From Alcaligenes faecalis (GTDB taxonomy: Bacteria; Pseudomonadota; Gammaproteobacteria; Burkholderiales; Burkholderiaceae_B), in the NCBI RefSeq assembly GCF_005311025.1, contig NZ_CP031747.1:3077634-3141633 (forward strand): a DNA stretch of 64,000 bases. The letters are read 5' to 3'. A program made the position numbers and the translations under genes. Numbering within the stretch: the first letter of the stretch is position 1; each line of letters starts with the position of its first letter. Shown here piece after piece: positions 35,535-45,887 of the stretch. Below the pieces are notes generated by a model. It searched no databases. It had not been told where the DNA came from and saw nothing but the letters and a program-made list of their open reading frames with translations.

Positions 35535-37028
35535 TCAGGAGCGGAAACGCTCCAGCAAGATACGCTCACTTTCCACACGTTCACGCAATTGACGAATCTG
35601 CGTATCCAGCTCGGATTGCTGATAGAAGTCCTGGGTCAAATTGCGCGCCTGCTGCAATTGCTCCACAGCGGTAGGCAGAGCCCCCACTAATTCATAGTAC
35701 TCAGCCATGGTACGCCGGGCCTTTACACCGTCGCCCAAACGATCATAGGTTTGTGCCAGCAACTGATGCAGCTGGGGTTCATCAGGCCATTGCTTGATAC
35801 GCTCAATCAAGAAAGCCTGCGCCTGATCGTTTTGCCCCAATTGCTGCAAGACCTGCACATAAGCCAAAGCCACCCCTTGGCTCTTGGGCCAACGCTGCCA
35901 GGCCTGCTTGGCCAAATTCAGAGCACCTTGCACATCACGATCGGCAATCGCAATGCGTATACCCAAAGTATCCAGTTCCGGGGCCTGGAACTTGCCCTGT
36001 CCCCGCGCTTCGGTCAGATGCGCACGAGCCTGTTCATAATCCTGACGGCCTTGCGCAATATAGGCCAGACCGTACTGCGCCGCAGAGCGCTCCAGATCAC
36101 TTTGTGACTGGTTCGTACTTTGCAGCGCCTGTTCCAGAACACGCAAGGACTGCCCACCCCCAGCCTGCATCACCATCAACTTCGCACGGATATACCAGAA
36201 CGAAGGGGTGTCCTGATAATTACTGGCTGGCAGACCGCGCACCCGGTTACTGATGTCCGATTCACGCTGCTGAGACATGGGGTGAGTGCTGGCGTACTCA
36301 TTGGCTGTCGCGCGCTCATTCAGACGCGAAGCCGCGGCCAGACGCTGAAACATCTGCACCATACCTTGTGGCTCATAACCAGCCTTGAGCAGCATCTCGA
36401 AACCGACGCGGTCAGCTTCTTGCTCGGCCTGACGAGAAAAACCCAGCTGCCTATCCACGGCCGCTGCTTGTCCGAAAGCAGCCGCCCCCATAGCCAGATC
36501 ACCACTGCCCGCCAGGGCCCCCAACAAGGCTCCGGCCAGAGCAGCAATCAGCAAATGGTTGCTTTGCGCACTTTGGGTAATACCGCGAGCCACGTGACGT
36601 TGCGCTACGTGGGCAATTTCGTGAGCCAGCACCGAGGCCAATTCGGACTCGGACTGTGAAGCCGTGAACAGCCCGCTATGAATACCGATATAGCCACCGG
36701 GCAAGGCGAAGGCGTTGATGCTGCTATCACGCAGGGCAAATACCGTCACTGGCTGCGCCATGGCAGGACCGTACTGGGCCAGCTTGCGGCCCATATCCGT
36801 CAAATACTGATTGATATCCGGGTCCGAGACATAGTCGGGTGAACGCCTGCCCTGCTCCATGATGGCATTGCCCAAAGTCCGCTCCAAAGCCGGAGACAAC
36901 TCGGCACCCGAAGCTGCTCCCATTGAAGGGATGCCCACAGGCTGCGCCTGCACAGGCAACACTGAACCGAAAGCCAGCGACAAAGCCAGACATAGAGAAA
37001 GCGCGGAACGGGCGGGTTTAAACTGCAT
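35535..37028 (-). CDS. Periplasmic M48 metalloprotease with TPR domain (BepA-like)
   Basis: The protein of about 497 residues has a signal peptide (SLCLALSLAFGSVLPVQA). The M48 catalytic domain has HEIAHVAQRH (HExxH) with the distal Glu in AEQEADRVGFEML. C-terminal TPR-like helices extend from about 310 to 490. BepA-type proteases act in outer-membrane protein quality control, including LptD assembly. ATG at 37028 has GGGAG upstream. It follows the CtaG-like gene by 17 bp. Confidence 0.9.
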   Translation of the reverse strand: MQFKPARSALSLCLALSLAFGSVLPVQAQPVGIPSMGAASGAELSPALERTLGNAIMEQGRRSPDYVSDPDINQYLTDMGRKLAQYGPAMAQPVTVFALRDSSINAFALPGGYIGIHSGLFTASQSESELASVLAHEIAHVAQRHVARGITQSAQSNHLLIAALAGALLGALAGSGDLAMGAAAFGQAAAVDRQLGFSRQAEQEADRVGFEMLLKAGYEPQGMVQMFQRLAAASRLNERATANEYASTHPMSQQRESDISNRVRGLPASNYQDTPSFWYIRAKLMVMQAGGGQSLRVLEQALQSTNQSQSDLERSAAQYGLAYIAQGRQDYEQARAHLTEARGQGKFQAPELDTLGIRIAIADRDVQGALNLAKQAWQRWPKSQGVALAYVQVLQQLGQNDQAQAFLIERIKQWPDEPQLHQLLAQTYDRLGDGVKARRTMAEYYELVGALPTAVEQLQQARNLTQDFYQQSELDTQIRQLRERVESERILLERFRS

Positions 37029-37045
37029 GGATACTCCCGACAAAA

Positions 37046-37900
37046 TCAATTGGCCCTGACCATCATAGCGCTTGTCCGCTTGCGAGATTCTGGCAAACGG
37101 TGACGCGCTGACAGGCGCATCAAGGTGCCCAAGGCATACAAAAGGCCAAACACTTCAACCAGACCGGCCAGCACCCACATAATCAGGCCACCCATGACCT
37201 GATCAGCCAGCGCATCCATACCCGGAATGGCACGACCGCATAAATCGAAAATCGGATAAAGGTCGTATTCAGTAAATGTGATGATGGCGCCCACAATCAT
37301 CTGCGGCACCATCGTAATAACCGGCGAAAGTATACGCCCACCCACCGACAGCCGGGCCGGTGGTGAAGGCCGACGATCCAGAATCAGGTTCCAGTACATG
37401 ATCCCGCTGATGACCACAGACCAGTTCATCAAACGGTACAAACGCCAGTCCAGCATGGAATAGAACTGCACCGTAGGCAGCATCCAGATCAGGACCAGGA
37501 AAACAAACAGAAAGGCGACCAGTATCGGGTTGGTCAGGACAGCCTGAACACGTCGGCCACTGGGTCGGCGCAACCATTGAGCCAAAGCCCGCCGCCAGCT
37601 CAACGGCAGCCCCGCACGCAAGGTTTGACCGGGATAGGCACCCATCAGGAACAAGGGGCCCAGATGATGCAAGATCAAATGCTGGGCCCGATGGATGAAG
37701 AACATGCGCTCGGCGTAATAGTCCAGGCGCGTGTGCAAGGAAAGGTAGAGGAGAATCAGGCCAATCCAGAAGAAGGACTGGCGCAAAAGATTGGGGCGGT
37801 GTACTTGCCGCCCCCGGACGTACAAAGCGATGACCAGCAAGAAGGTCAAAAGCAGAACAGGAGAAAACTCCCAAGGTGTCAGCCAGTCGAGCAAGGACAT
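37046..37900 (-). CDS. Cytochrome c oxidase assembly-type membrane protein (CtaG/COG3336 family)
   Basis: The 284-residue protein has about seven membrane helices with conserved His clusters (RAQHLILHHLGPLFLM) and the pattern of the caa3-type CtaG family. Members aid copper-containing oxidase assembly in Bacillus; in proteobacteria the role is less certain. It shares strand and close spacing with the M48 protease gene. Confidence 0.8.
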   Translation of the reverse strand: MSLLDWLTPWEFSPVLLLTFLLVIALYVRGRQVHRPNLLRQSFFWIGLILLYLSLHTRLDYYAERMFFIHRAQHLILHHLGPLFLMGAYPGQTLRAGLPLSWRRALAQWLRRPSGRRVQAVLTNPILVAFLFVFLVLIWMLPTVQFYSMLDWRLYRLMNWSVVISGIMYWNLILDRRPSPPARLSVGGRILSPVITMVPQMIVGAIITFTEYDLYPIFDLCGRAIPGMDALADQVMGGLIMWVLAGLVEVFGLLYALGTLMRLSARHRLPESRKRTSAMMVRAN

Positions 37901-37933
37901 AGCAGCGCCATCCGCAACAAATCCAGTTGCGGT

Positions 37934-38269
37934 TTAGTTTATAGCAATACGCTCCCGCCCTGCCCACTTCACATTCAGCACACCGGGATAATCCCGAATC
38001 AGTCGGGCACGCTGCATCAGTTCTGCACGCAGTTCAGGCGGGCAAGTCAAGGTCACGCACGCGGTATCGTGCGTATCGGAATGGTCTACCTGCACATTGG
38101 CCACGCGGATACCTGCGGTATTCAGGTCCGAGTAAATACGACGCCGGATCTGGGCCAGATCGCCACGAGGGCAGACAACCGTCAAACGGGAGACGGACAA
38201 AGGGGCACGAGCACGCAGGGCAGAAGCCTGGATGCCGGCACGGCGCAAAAAGAGATCAAAAATACGCAT
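37934..38269 (-). CDS. Small protein with ACT-like domain, unknown function
   Basis: The 111-residue soluble protein has an alternating beta-alpha pattern (LTVVCPRGDLAQIRRRIYSDL and VTLTCPPELRAELMQRARLI), ending PGVLNVKW. This resembles the ACT-like C-terminal domain of MgtC/SapB proteins, but without the membrane part. I do not assign a function. It precedes the CtaG-like gene by 33 bp on the same strand. Confidence 0.65.
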   Translation of the reverse strand: MRIFDLFLRRAGIQASALRARAPLSVSRLTVVCPRGDLAQIRRRIYSDLNTAGIRVANVQVDHSDTHDTACVTLTCPPELRAELMQRARLIRDYPGVLNVKWAGRERIAIN

Positions 38270-38609
38270 ACATTCCCCCTATTGCACATAAAAGTTGCAA
38301 CACATCAGGATTCGGAAAGCCAAAGGCTTTCTAGAGAATGAAATGGCGGGGAATTTAAGGCAGCAGAACAGCCGCCTGAGATACCACGCCCTGAAACTTC
38401 CAGGACGCGGCAAGCTGTGAAGGAATCAGCGGGCCTGAACGCGCCTGGACATAGATAGGTCGAACATAGATCGACTAGCACTGTCGCCGGGGTCGGGATT
38501 CACCACACAGCTCCTATAAAACCAAAGAACCCGTATTGTAACGTGCGCAAGGCAGCGCCACAAGGGCAGCCCTGTGAAAAACCTTTACTTTACAAGGCAC
38601 TTGATGTGT
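38270..38609. other. 340-bp intergenic region
   Basis: It holds one short hairpin, GAAAGCC-AAA-GGCTTTC (38315-38331), without a clear T-run, and otherwise nothing I can name. It separates two minus-strand genes, so it should contain the promoter of the ACT-like gene and the end of the TM2-like gene. Confidence 0.4.
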
Positions 38610-39059
38610 TTAATACACAGACAAATCCAGCCAGCCCATGTAGCGATAAAAGGCCATGATGATATGTACCAGCCAGAACAGGCTGATGTTGGCAAAGGCA
38701 ACCGTAGACACCACTGCCGTCAACACACTGGGCCAGCCATGCTGATTATGCTGATCGCTTTGCGGGTTGTAGAGGGCGTCAAACTTTTCGGGGCTACGCA
38801 GCGCCAGAATCACGGCCTCGATAATCCCGGCACTGACAGGCAAGATCAGCAAATTGGGAAATAACGAATCCAGCCCCTGCTGAAACACCAGCGTTCCCAG
38901 AATGGCCAGGCCAGTAAACACCAAAGGGACATACCAAAAGCGTCTGCCCAGATAGCGATGGTGCGCACCCACCATACCTAATAAAAGAGACAGCCACGCG
39001 GCGGTGACTTTATGGCGAAAAGGTTTGGTCTGTTCAAATGACAAAGTCTGCTGAGACAT
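38610..39059 (-). CDS. TM2-domain-like membrane protein
   Basis: The protein of about 149 residues starts at ATG 39059 (MSQQTLSFEQTKPFRHKVTA). AAWLSLLLGMVGAHHRYLGRR resembles the TM2 motif (hydrophobic turn, G-x-H-R-F/Y-Y). Two more hydrophobic segments and a fourth near the C-terminus follow. Function unknown. Confidence 0.75.
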   Translation of the reverse strand: MSQQTLSFEQTKPFRHKVTAAWLSLLLGMVGAHHRYLGRRFWYVPLVFTGLAILGTLVFQQGLDSLFPNLLILPVSAGIIEAVILALRSPEKFDALYNPQSDQHNQHGWPSVLTAVVSTVAFANISLFWLVHIIMAFYRYMGWLDLSVY

Positions 39060-39185
39060 GCAGGGCATCCAATCCGGGCTTGTGCTGCCAGCCATTGCGC
39101 ACAGCTGTCATTTGCTTAAAGCCAATTTGACAGCCACCTTCCCGTACAATACCTGAATTACTTCCTTGCCGTCATGAGGTCCCCC

Positions 39186-40346
39186 ATGAATGCCACCGAC
39201 TACGACATCGCCATTTGTGGCGCCGGTCCCGTAGGCGCATCTTTGGCGCTAATGCTGGCTGCCCAGCACCCAAGCCCGTCACGCATTGCCGTTCTGGGGA
39301 AAAACTTCGATCTGGCCAGCACCGAACATGCTCAGGGCGATCCACGCACGCTGGCCCTCAATCACGGCAGCCATCGTCTGATTCTGAATCAGCTCAAAGC
39401 CTGGCCCGAGCGTGCCGCCCTGATGCGCACCGTGCATGTTTCCCAAAAAGGACGCCTGGGTCGCTGTCTGATTCAGGCCGACGAACTGGGCGTACCTGAC
39501 CTGGGCGCCGTCGTTCATTACGATGATTTGCTCTGGACCTTACACGCCCGGCTCCGGGACAGCGGCGTTACGCTACTGCCCGCTCAGCAAGCCCGCACCC
39601 ACTCCGCCCCCAAACAGATTCTGGTCGACCACGATGCGGGTCAGGCCACAGCCTTGATTGCCGTACAGTGTGATGGCGTCCGCCCTACCGGCGTGCGACG
39701 CGATTATGGTCAACATGCCTTGTTGACGACGGTGCGCGCCAGTCAGCCTCAAACCGGCTGGGCCTACGAGCGCTTCACCGAGCACGGCCCCTTTGCAGCT
39801 CTGCCCCACCCAGATGCTCCCGATCTGTACGCTATCGTCTGGTGCAATAGCCCGGATCGCAGCCAATCCTTGGCCGAGCTGCCTGTCCAAGAGTTCCAGG
39901 CCGCCATGCTGCAAGCCTTTGGAGAGCGCCTGGGGCATCTGGAGCTGGTCTCCAAGCGTCACATCTTCCCGCTTGCCTTTCATGCTGGTCCCAGCCGCTT
40001 GTCCGAACGCCTGCTGGCAGTAGGCAATGCCGCCCAGACCTTGCACCCGGTTGCCGGTCAGGGTCTGAACCTGGGCTTGCGTGATGTCGCACAATTGTCA
40101 CAGTGTCTGGCCGCCTGGCAAGCTGATTGCAGCCAGAACCCCGATCCCTTTTTGGCTCGTTACGCTCGTCTGCGCCGCCCGGATCGCTGGTTGACCGCCG
40201 CCATCACCGATACCTTGCCGCGTCTGTTCGCCACCAAGAATCCATTGATCCAGCATGCATGTGGTCTGGGACTGTTGGCCATGGACACCCTGCCCTTCGC
40301 CCGGCAGCCATTTGCCCGGCAGCTGCTGCAAGGAATGCGCGCCTAG
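39186..40346 (+). CDS. FAD-dependent monooxygenase, UbiH/UbiF/COQ6 family
   Basis: The 386-residue flavoprotein has the Rossmann motif ICGAGPVGASLALML at the N-terminus, a DPRTLAL segment and LLAVGNAAQTLHPVAGQGLNLGLRD, the second FAD site with the usual H-P-G-GLN-L pattern. Family members hydroxylate the ubiquinone ring; UbiH is the most likely role, but UbiF- or UbiI-like roles cannot be excluded. GAGG precedes ATG at 39186. Confidence 0.88.
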   Translation: MNATDYDIAICGAGPVGASLALMLAAQHPSPSRIAVLGKNFDLASTEHAQGDPRTLALNHGSHRLILNQLKAWPERAALMRTVHVSQKGRLGRCLIQADELGVPDLGAVVHYDDLLWTLHARLRDSGVTLLPAQQARTHSAPKQILVDHDAGQATALIAVQCDGVRPTGVRRDYGQHALLTTVRASQPQTGWAYERFTEHGPFAALPHPDAPDLYAIVWCNSPDRSQSLAELPVQEFQAAMLQAFGERLGHLELVSKRHIFPLAFHAGPSRLSERLLAVGNAAQTLHPVAGQGLNLGLRDVAQLSQCLAAWQADCSQNPDPFLARYARLRRPDRWLTAAITDTLPRLFATKNPLIQHACGLGLLAMDTLPFARQPFARQLLQGMRA

Positions 40347-40442
40347 GCCCACCTGCGTTACAGGCCCCGATGCGGGGCCACCCCTTATTCTTCTTGTAAG
40401 TCCTTGCCCACGAACCCGTGTCGCAGGGTTAAAATCTTCCCC

Positions 40443-41438
40443 ATGCGTATCGGCCCCTGGACCCTTCCTAACCCTATTTTCATCGCCCCCATGGCTGGAG
40501 TCACAGACAGACCTTACCGTCGTCTGTGCAAGACGCTGGGCGCCGGTTATGCCGTCTCGGAAATGGCCGCCAGCAACAAGCGCTTGTGGGACAGCGTGAA
40601 AACGTCACGACGTCTGAATCACGAGGGTGAAGCGGATCCGGTGGCTGTACAGATTGCCGGTTCCGACCCTGAAATGATGGCCGAAGCCGCTGTGTTCAAT
40701 ATCAGCAAAGGCGCTCGCATCATTGATATCAATATGGGTTGCCCGGCCAAAAAAGTCTGTAACGTGGCCTCGGGTTCCGCCCTCTTGCGTGACGAGCCAC
40801 GCATCATTGAAATCCTTGAACACGTTGTCAAGGCATGTACTCCCTACCAGGTTCCGGTTACACTCAAGACCCGCACCGGCTGGGATGCGCAATCGCGCAA
40901 TGCTGTTCGTATTGCCCGCTTGGCCGAGGATATCGGCATCGCCGCTTTGACTCTGCATGGCCGCACCCGCTGCGACTTCTACCAGGGCCACGCCGAATAC
41001 GACACCATACGCGAAGTCAAAAACAGCCTCTCTATTCCGGTCATCGCCAATGGGGATATCGATAGTCCCGAAAAGGCAAAATTCGTACTAGAGTACACCG
41101 GAGCGGATGCCGTCATGATCGGTCGAGCCGCGCAAGGACGACCCTGGATTTTCCGGGAAATCCTGCATTACCTCGAACATGGCGAACATCGTGCAGCCCC
41201 CACCTTCGGCGAACTGCGCGATTGCATGATCGAACACCTGCAAGACCATTACGCTTTCTATGGGCAGCACACTGGAGTACGTACTGCCCGCAAGCATATA
41301 GGCTGGTATTTGTCGGATATGCCGGACTCCCGACACTGGCTGGACCAGATTAATCGTATCGAAAACTGTGCAGATCAATTAGAAGCCATTACTCACTGGT
41401 TTCAAGAATGCGACCTGGACCAGCCCTACCTGCAATAA
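40443..41438 (+). CDS. dusB: tRNA-dihydrouridine synthase B
   Basis: This FMN enzyme reduces uridine to dihydrouridine in tRNA. The 331-residue protein has IAPMAGVTDRPYRRLC, DINMGCPAKKV (catalytic Cys region), LKTRTGWD, LHGRTR and IANGDIDSPEKA with GRAAQGRPWIF for FMN phosphate. The gene precedes fis, the classic dusB-fis order of enterics and betaproteobacteria. ATG at 40443 is supported by homology; the frame opens earlier. Confidence 0.95.
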   Translation: MRIGPWTLPNPIFIAPMAGVTDRPYRRLCKTLGAGYAVSEMAASNKRLWDSVKTSRRLNHEGEADPVAVQIAGSDPEMMAEAAVFNISKGARIIDINMGCPAKKVCNVASGSALLRDEPRIIEILEHVVKACTPYQVPVTLKTRTGWDAQSRNAVRIARLAEDIGIAALTLHGRTRCDFYQGHAEYDTIREVKNSLSIPVIANGDIDSPEKAKFVLEYTGADAVMIGRAAQGRPWIFREILHYLEHGEHRAAPTFGELRDCMIEHLQDHYAFYGQHTGVRTARKHIGWYLSDMPDSRHWLDQINRIENCADQLEAITHWFQECDLDQPYLQ

Positions 41439-41493
41439 CAGACAGCTGTGTGGCTCTTTTGTATTTAAGTACTACGTATACCTTCAGAAAAAA

Positions 41494-41733
41494 ATGTCAA
41501 CGACCAACCCACTAGAACAGTCCGTACGTGAACGCCTCGAACGCTACTTCGCCGATCTAGGCGAATCCGAGCCACGCGATCTGTTGTCGATGGTCATCTC
41601 CTGCGTGGAACGGCCTGTCCTGCAAGTTGCCCTGGAGAAATCCGCGGGCAACCAATCCAAGGCCGCAGAAATGCTGGGCATCACGCGTAGTACTTTGCGC
41701 AAGAAGCTCAGTGCCCACAATCTGCAACCCTGA
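41494..41733 (+). CDS. fis: Fis-family nucleoid-associated protein
   Basis: The 79-residue protein matches Fis: an N-terminal arm, then a C-terminal helix-turn-helix with [18 protein letters not shown]. Fis bends DNA, activates rRNA promoters, and in other species binds the enhancer that stimulates Hin/Gin-type invertases. That is relevant to the recombinase at 5958 and the rRNA operon in this window. It follows dusB by 55 bp and is followed by purH. Confidence 0.93.
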   Translation: MSTTNPLEQSVRERLERYFADLGESEPRDLLSMVISCVERPVLQVALEKSAGNQSKAAEMLGITRSTLRKKLSAHNLQP

Positions 41734-41759
41734 TTCCTAACTCTCACGTCTCACCTTCC

Positions 41760-43352
41760 ATGAAAATCCAGACAGCTCTTCTCTCTGTCTCCGACAAAAC
41801 CGGTATTGTCGAATTTGCCCAAGCACTCGCCCAACGCGGAGTGCGGCTTTTATCCACTGGTGGCACCGCCAAGCTGCTGGCCCAAGCTGGCCTGACAGTT
41901 ACCGAAGTGGCCCAACACACCGGTTCGCCAGAAATTCTGGATGGCCGTGTCAAAACACTGCATCCAAAAATTCACGGTGGCCTGCTGGCGCGTCGCGACA
42001 GCGCCGAACATTTGAAGACTCTGGAAGAGCACGGCATTGACCGTATCGATCTGCTGGTCGTCAACCTCTACCCTTTCCGTGAAACCATTGCCAAGCCGGG
42101 TTGCACCTTTGCCGATGCGGTAGAGAACATTGATATTGGTGGCCCCGCCATGTTGCGCGCTGCTGCCAAGAACCACGGTACGCCTGAAGGCGGCGCCTGT
42201 GTGGTAATTGACCCTGTCGATTACGAACGCGTGCTGGCTGATATGGATAGCCCTGCTGGCCACCCTTCTTACGGCCTGCGCCTGGAACTGGCCGCCAAGG
42301 TTTACGCCCACACCGCCGCTTACGACGGTGCTATTGCGGCTTACCTCACCAGCCTGGCTCAGGCCGAGCCTGCCCAGGACAGCGCCCCCGAAGTGAACAC
42401 CTGGCCCAATGTGCTGACCATTCAGCTCAAACAGGAACAGACTCTGCGCTACGGCGAGAATCCGCACCAAAGCGCGGCTTTCTACACAGACGGCACCATT
42501 GGCGAAGGTCTGCTGGGTCGCTACAAGCAGCTGCAGGGCAAGGAACTGTCCTACAACAATATTGCTGACGCCGATGCCGCGTGGGAATGTGTACGCAGCT
42601 TTGACGCGGGCGCTTGCGTCATCGTCAAGCACGCCAATCCTTGCGGTGTAGCTCTGGGCGAAACCGCCGAGGAGTCCTATCGCAAAGCGTTCCAAACTGA
42701 CCCAACGTCGGCCTTTGGCGGCATTATTGCCTTCAACCGTGAAGTGGACGAAGCCGCTGCCCAGGCGATCAGCAGCCAGTTTGTAGAAGTGCTGCTGGCA
42801 CCATCCTACACGCAAGGTGCTCTGGACGTGTTTGCCGCGAAAAAGAACGTGCGCGTGCTGAGCATTCAGCCCGGTCAGGCTCACAACGCTTTCGACGTGA
42901 AACGTGTCGGCGGCGGCTGGTTGGTGCAAACGCCCGACACCTTCCGCGACAACACCGAAGCCTTCAAGGTCGTGACACAAGTACAGCCCACCGCCCAGCA
43001 AATGCAAGACATGCTGTTTGCCTGGAACGTGGCCAAGTACGTGAAATCGAACGCCATCGTGTTCTGCGGTCAAGGCATGACCCTGGGTGTAGGCGCTGGC
43101 CAGATGAGCCGTGTGGACTCTGCCCGCATCGCCTCCATCAAGGCTGAAAACGCTGGCTTGACCCTGCAGGGTTCGGCGGTTGCGTCCGACGCTTTCTTCC
43201 CCTTCCGTGATGGTCTGGATGTAGTTGCCGAAGCAGGCGCCACCTGCGTGATTCAACCCGGCGGCAGCGTGCGTGATGACGAAGTCATTGCCGCCGCCAA
43301 CGAGCGTGGTATTGCCATGGTCTTGACCGGCACACGCCACTTCCGTCACTAA
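41760..43352 (+). CDS. purH: Bifunctional AICAR transformylase/IMP cyclohydrolase
   Basis: PurH carries out the last two steps of IMP synthesis. The 530-residue protein has the N-terminal cyclohydrolase (MGS-like) domain, [15 protein letters not shown] and [17 protein letters not shown]. The AICAR formyltransferase domain has [12 protein letters not shown] and the catalytic KHANPCG (Lys-His). The length is standard. Confidence 0.97.
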   Translation: MKIQTALLSVSDKTGIVEFAQALAQRGVRLLSTGGTAKLLAQAGLTVTEVAQHTGSPEILDGRVKTLHPKIHGGLLARRDSAEHLKTLEEHGIDRIDLLVVNLYPFRETIAKPGCTFADAVENIDIGGPAMLRAAAKNHGTPEGGACVVIDPVDYERVLADMDSPAGHPSYGLRLELAAKVYAHTAAYDGAIAAYLTSLAQAEPAQDSAPEVNTWPNVLTIQLKQEQTLRYGENPHQSAAFYTDGTIGEGLLGRYKQLQGKELSYNNIADADAAWECVRSFDAGACVIVKHANPCGVALGETAEESYRKAFQTDPTSAFGGIIAFNREVDEAAAQAISSQFVEVLLAPSYTQGALDVFAAKKNVRVLSIQPGQAHNAFDVKRVGGGWLVQTPDTFRDNTEAFKVVTQVQPTAQQMQDMLFAWNVAKYVKSNAIVFCGQGMTLGVGAGQMSRVDSARIASIKAENAGLTLQGSAVASDAFFPFRDGLDVVAEAGATCVIQPGGSVRDDEVIAAANERGIAMVLTGTRHFRH

Positions 43353-43353
43353 T

Positions 43354-43899
43354 ATGCGAATCCTGGGCATAGACCCTGGCTTGCGTCGCACTGGTTTCGG
43401 AGTGATCGACGCCCAGGGGCCCAGCTTGCGCTATGTGGCCAGCGGGACCATCGTGGTCCCGCCTGATCTGCCTCTTGCTGAGCGGCTAAAGCTGATTCTG
43501 ACTCACATCACCGAGGTGATTGAGCAAAGCAAGCCCGATACCTCTGCCATCGAAAAAGTCTTTGTAAACAGCAACCCTGCCTCTACCCTTTTGCTGGGGC
43601 AGGCACGGGGCGCCGCTTTGTGTGCGTTGGCCGTAGGCGGCCTGGATGTACATGAATACACAGCGTTGCAGATCAAGAAAACCGTCACCGGCAGCGGCCA
43701 CGCTGCCAAAGAACAAATCCAGCTGATGGTCCAGCGGCTCTTGCAGCTGAACGGCCTGCCCGCACCGGACTCGGCCGACGCTCTGGCCTGCGCCATCAGT
43801 CATGCTCATCACAGCAGTGTGGTGGGCGGCCTGCAAAAAAGCGGAGCCATCACCACCGGGCCGCGCCGTCGCATTCGCGCTGGCCGGATCTTGGGTTAA
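43354..43899 (+). CDS. ruvC: Holliday junction resolvase RuvC
   Basis: This endonuclease cleaves Holliday junctions with the RuvAB motor. The 181-residue protein starts [19 protein letters not shown]. It carries the acidic catalytic residues Asp7, Glu (SAIEKVFVN) and the terminal [12 protein letters not shown]. It begins 1 bp after the purH stop. Confidence 0.96.
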   Translation: MRILGIDPGLRRTGFGVIDAQGPSLRYVASGTIVVPPDLPLAERLKLILTHITEVIEQSKPDTSAIEKVFVNSNPASTLLLGQARGAALCALAVGGLDVHEYTALQIKKTVTGSGHAAKEQIQLMVQRLLQLNGLPAPDSADALACAISHAHHSSVVGGLQKSGAITTGPRRRIRAGRILG

Positions 43900-43917
43900 C
43901 TCTCCAGAAGGAATGTC

Positions 43918-44499
43918 ATGATAGGTCGCATCCGGGGTACCTTGATCGAAAAACAGCCGCCTACCATCTGTGTGGATGTGGGGGGGGTCGGTTATGAAAT
44001 CGATGTACCTATGAGTACGCTCTACCAAATGCCAGAGCTGGGCGCACAGGTCAATCTGTTCACCCATCTGGCTATTCGTGAAGATGCTCACGTGCTGTTT
44101 GGCTTTTCCAGCCTGAACGAGCGCAGCACCTTCAAGGCCCTGATCAAAGTCACGGGCATTGGTGCCCGCACCGCCCTGTCCTTGCTTTCGGGCATGAGTG
44201 CTGAAGAACTGGCCGATGCTATTACCCGCCAGGAGACTTCCCGTCTAGTGAAGATTCCAGGCATAGGCAAGAAAACCGCCGAGCGTCTTTTACTGGAACT
44301 GCGTGGCAAGCTGGGTGCAGACCTGGGCAGCAGCGGTACAGTCAGCGCCGTTCCCAATAGCCGTGATGATGTGCTGCACGCATTGGAAGCATTGGGCTAC
44401 TCCAACAAGGAAGCCAGTGTTGCTGTCAAAGCCTTGCCAGATGATATTGATGTGTCAGAAGGGATCAAGCAAGCGCTGAAATCGCTGTCACGCGCTTGA
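43918..44499 (+). CDS. ruvA: Holliday junction branch migration protein RuvA
   Basis: The 193-residue protein has the OB-fold N-terminal domain ([20 protein letters not shown]), two HhH motifs ([18 protein letters not shown] and [19 protein letters not shown]) and the C-terminal RuvB-binding domain. AAGGAA precedes the ATG. ruvB is not adjacent; it lies 1.4 kb away beyond an inserted dehydratase gene. Confidence 0.96.
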   Translation: MIGRIRGTLIEKQPPTICVDVGGVGYEIDVPMSTLYQMPELGAQVNLFTHLAIREDAHVLFGFSSLNERSTFKALIKVTGIGARTALSLLSGMSAEELADAITRQETSRLVKIPGIGKKTAERLLLELRGKLGADLGSSGTVSAVPNSRDDVLHALEALGYSNKEASVAVKALPDDIDVSEGIKQALKSLSRA

Positions 44500-44524
44500 G
44501 ACGACACTGCTATGTATAAAAAGT

Positions 44525-44556
44525 CGGGCCGTTCATATGAACGGCCCGGCTTTTTT
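44525..44556 (+). terminator. Rho-independent terminator of the purH-ruvCA unit
   Basis: The perfect 12-bp self-complementary stem CGGGCCGTTCAT/ATGAACGGCCCG is followed by a C and six T, 25 bp after the ruvA stop. Confidence 0.93.
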
Positions 44557-44618
44557 CTGTTCGCGCAACCGCGCGGTGGCTGAGCTTCTTATTGATGCAA
44601 TGATTTGCCGACTTACTG

Positions 44619-44657
44619 GTTTGCTCGTTTGCTCGTTTGCTCGTTTGCTCGTTTGCC
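44619..44657. repeat. Tandem 8-bp repeat (GTTTGCTC)4
   Basis: Four perfect copies of GTTTGCTC (44619-44650) and a partial fifth lie in the non-coding space between ruvA and the dehydratase gene. An antisense ORF over it is a repeat artefact. Confidence 0.9.
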
Positions 44658-44726
44658 AATCCAGTTTGACCTGCGCTTTGGAACATAGGCAAGATAAATG
44701 CCTATGTTTACGAACTACTCAATTCA

Positions 44727-45686
44727 TCAAGCAAGCAGACGCCCCAAGGCGGATACATCCACATTCCCACCACTGATCAGTACGCCAACCTTGCGGCCTT
44801 GCAAATCACCCTGACGCATTACCGCCGCGGCACCCAAGCAACCTGTAGGCTCCACAACCATCTTCATGCGTTCTGCAAAGAAACGCATGGCCTGAACCAG
44901 CTCGGTATCAGGCACCGTCAAAATGTCCGTCACCATGCTGCGAATCAACTCAAATGTCATCGGTGCCAAAGCTTGGGTCAGCGCCCCATCAGCAATGGAT
45001 GCAGGTGGCGCAATCTTGACGATCTCCCCACTACGCAAGGACTGCTGGGCATCATCCCCTGCCTGCGGCTCAACACCAAAGACTTCACAAGCCGGTGCCA
45101 TAGCCTTGGCGGCCAACAAGCAGCCCGACAGCAAGCCACCGCCCCCTAATGGAACATAGAACTGCTGCAAGTCCGGCACTTCCTGAAGCAGCTCCAGTGC
45201 CGCCGTCCCCTGCCCCGCGATCACATCAGGATGCGCAAAGGGAGGAATCAAGGTCAGCCCTTCACGCTCGACCAGCTCTTGTGCAATTTGGGCACGATCT
45301 TGGGTCAAGCGATCGTACTCGATCACTTTGGCACCGTAGCCACGCGTTGCCGCCAATTTGGCAGCCGGAGCATCCGAATTCATGATGATGGTGGCCGGTA
45401 TCCCCAAGAGCTTGGCCGACAGGGCCACAGCTTGCGCATGATTGCCCGAGGAAAAAGCGACGACCCCTGCTTTTTTCTGCTGCTCGTTCAACTGCGCCAG
45501 CGCATTGAACCCACCGCGAAACTTGAAAGCACCAATACGCTGAAAGTTCTCGCACTTGAAGTAGACTTCGCCATTCAGGCGCTCGTTCAAGGTTGCGGAA
45601 GTCAAGACCGGTGTGCGGTGTGCCACAGGCGCCAAGCGTTCAGCGGCGGCTACAACATCAGCAAAATCAGGTAATTCCAGGGACAT
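44727..45686 (-). CDS. PLP-dependent threonine/serine dehydratase family protein
   Basis: The 319-residue fold-type II PLP enzyme has the lysine motif GAFKFRGG, SSGNHAQAVAL, the PLP phosphate loop PLGGGGLLSGC and SGGNVD near the C-terminus. It lacks the C-terminal ACT regulatory domain of biosynthetic IlvA, so it resembles catabolic dehydratases, serine racemases or hydroxyaspartate ammonia-lyases; the substrate cannot be fixed from sequence. ATG at 45686 begins MSLELPDFAD. It is inserted between ruvA and ruvB on the opposite strand. Confidence 0.88.
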   Translation of the reverse strand: MSLELPDFADVVAAAERLAPVAHRTPVLTSATLNERLNGEVYFKCENFQRIGAFKFRGGFNALAQLNEQQKKAGVVAFSSGNHAQAVALSAKLLGIPATIIMNSDAPAAKLAATRGYGAKVIEYDRLTQDRAQIAQELVEREGLTLIPPFAHPDVIAGQGTAALELLQEVPDLQQFYVPLGGGGLLSGCLLAAKAMAPACEVFGVEPQAGDDAQQSLRSGEIVKIAPPASIADGALTQALAPMTFELIRSMVTDILTVPDTELVQAMRFFAERMKMVVEPTGCLGAAAVMRQGDLQGRKVGVLISGGNVDVSALGRLLA

Positions 45687-45887
45687 GGCTAAAATCTCGA
45701 TTAAAAACTCCAACCCACATTATGCGCGATGCCATGCGAAGCAGCCTAGCGCTGGCCGGACAAATCCAGCCTGGCTGCTACGGATGACCGATTTGCCCAC
45801 GCATTCCATGCACACTGCCATGTGCCCTGATACTCAGGCGGTGGGTGCTTGGTGTACCATACTGTATATTCAATCAGCGTAGTCATC

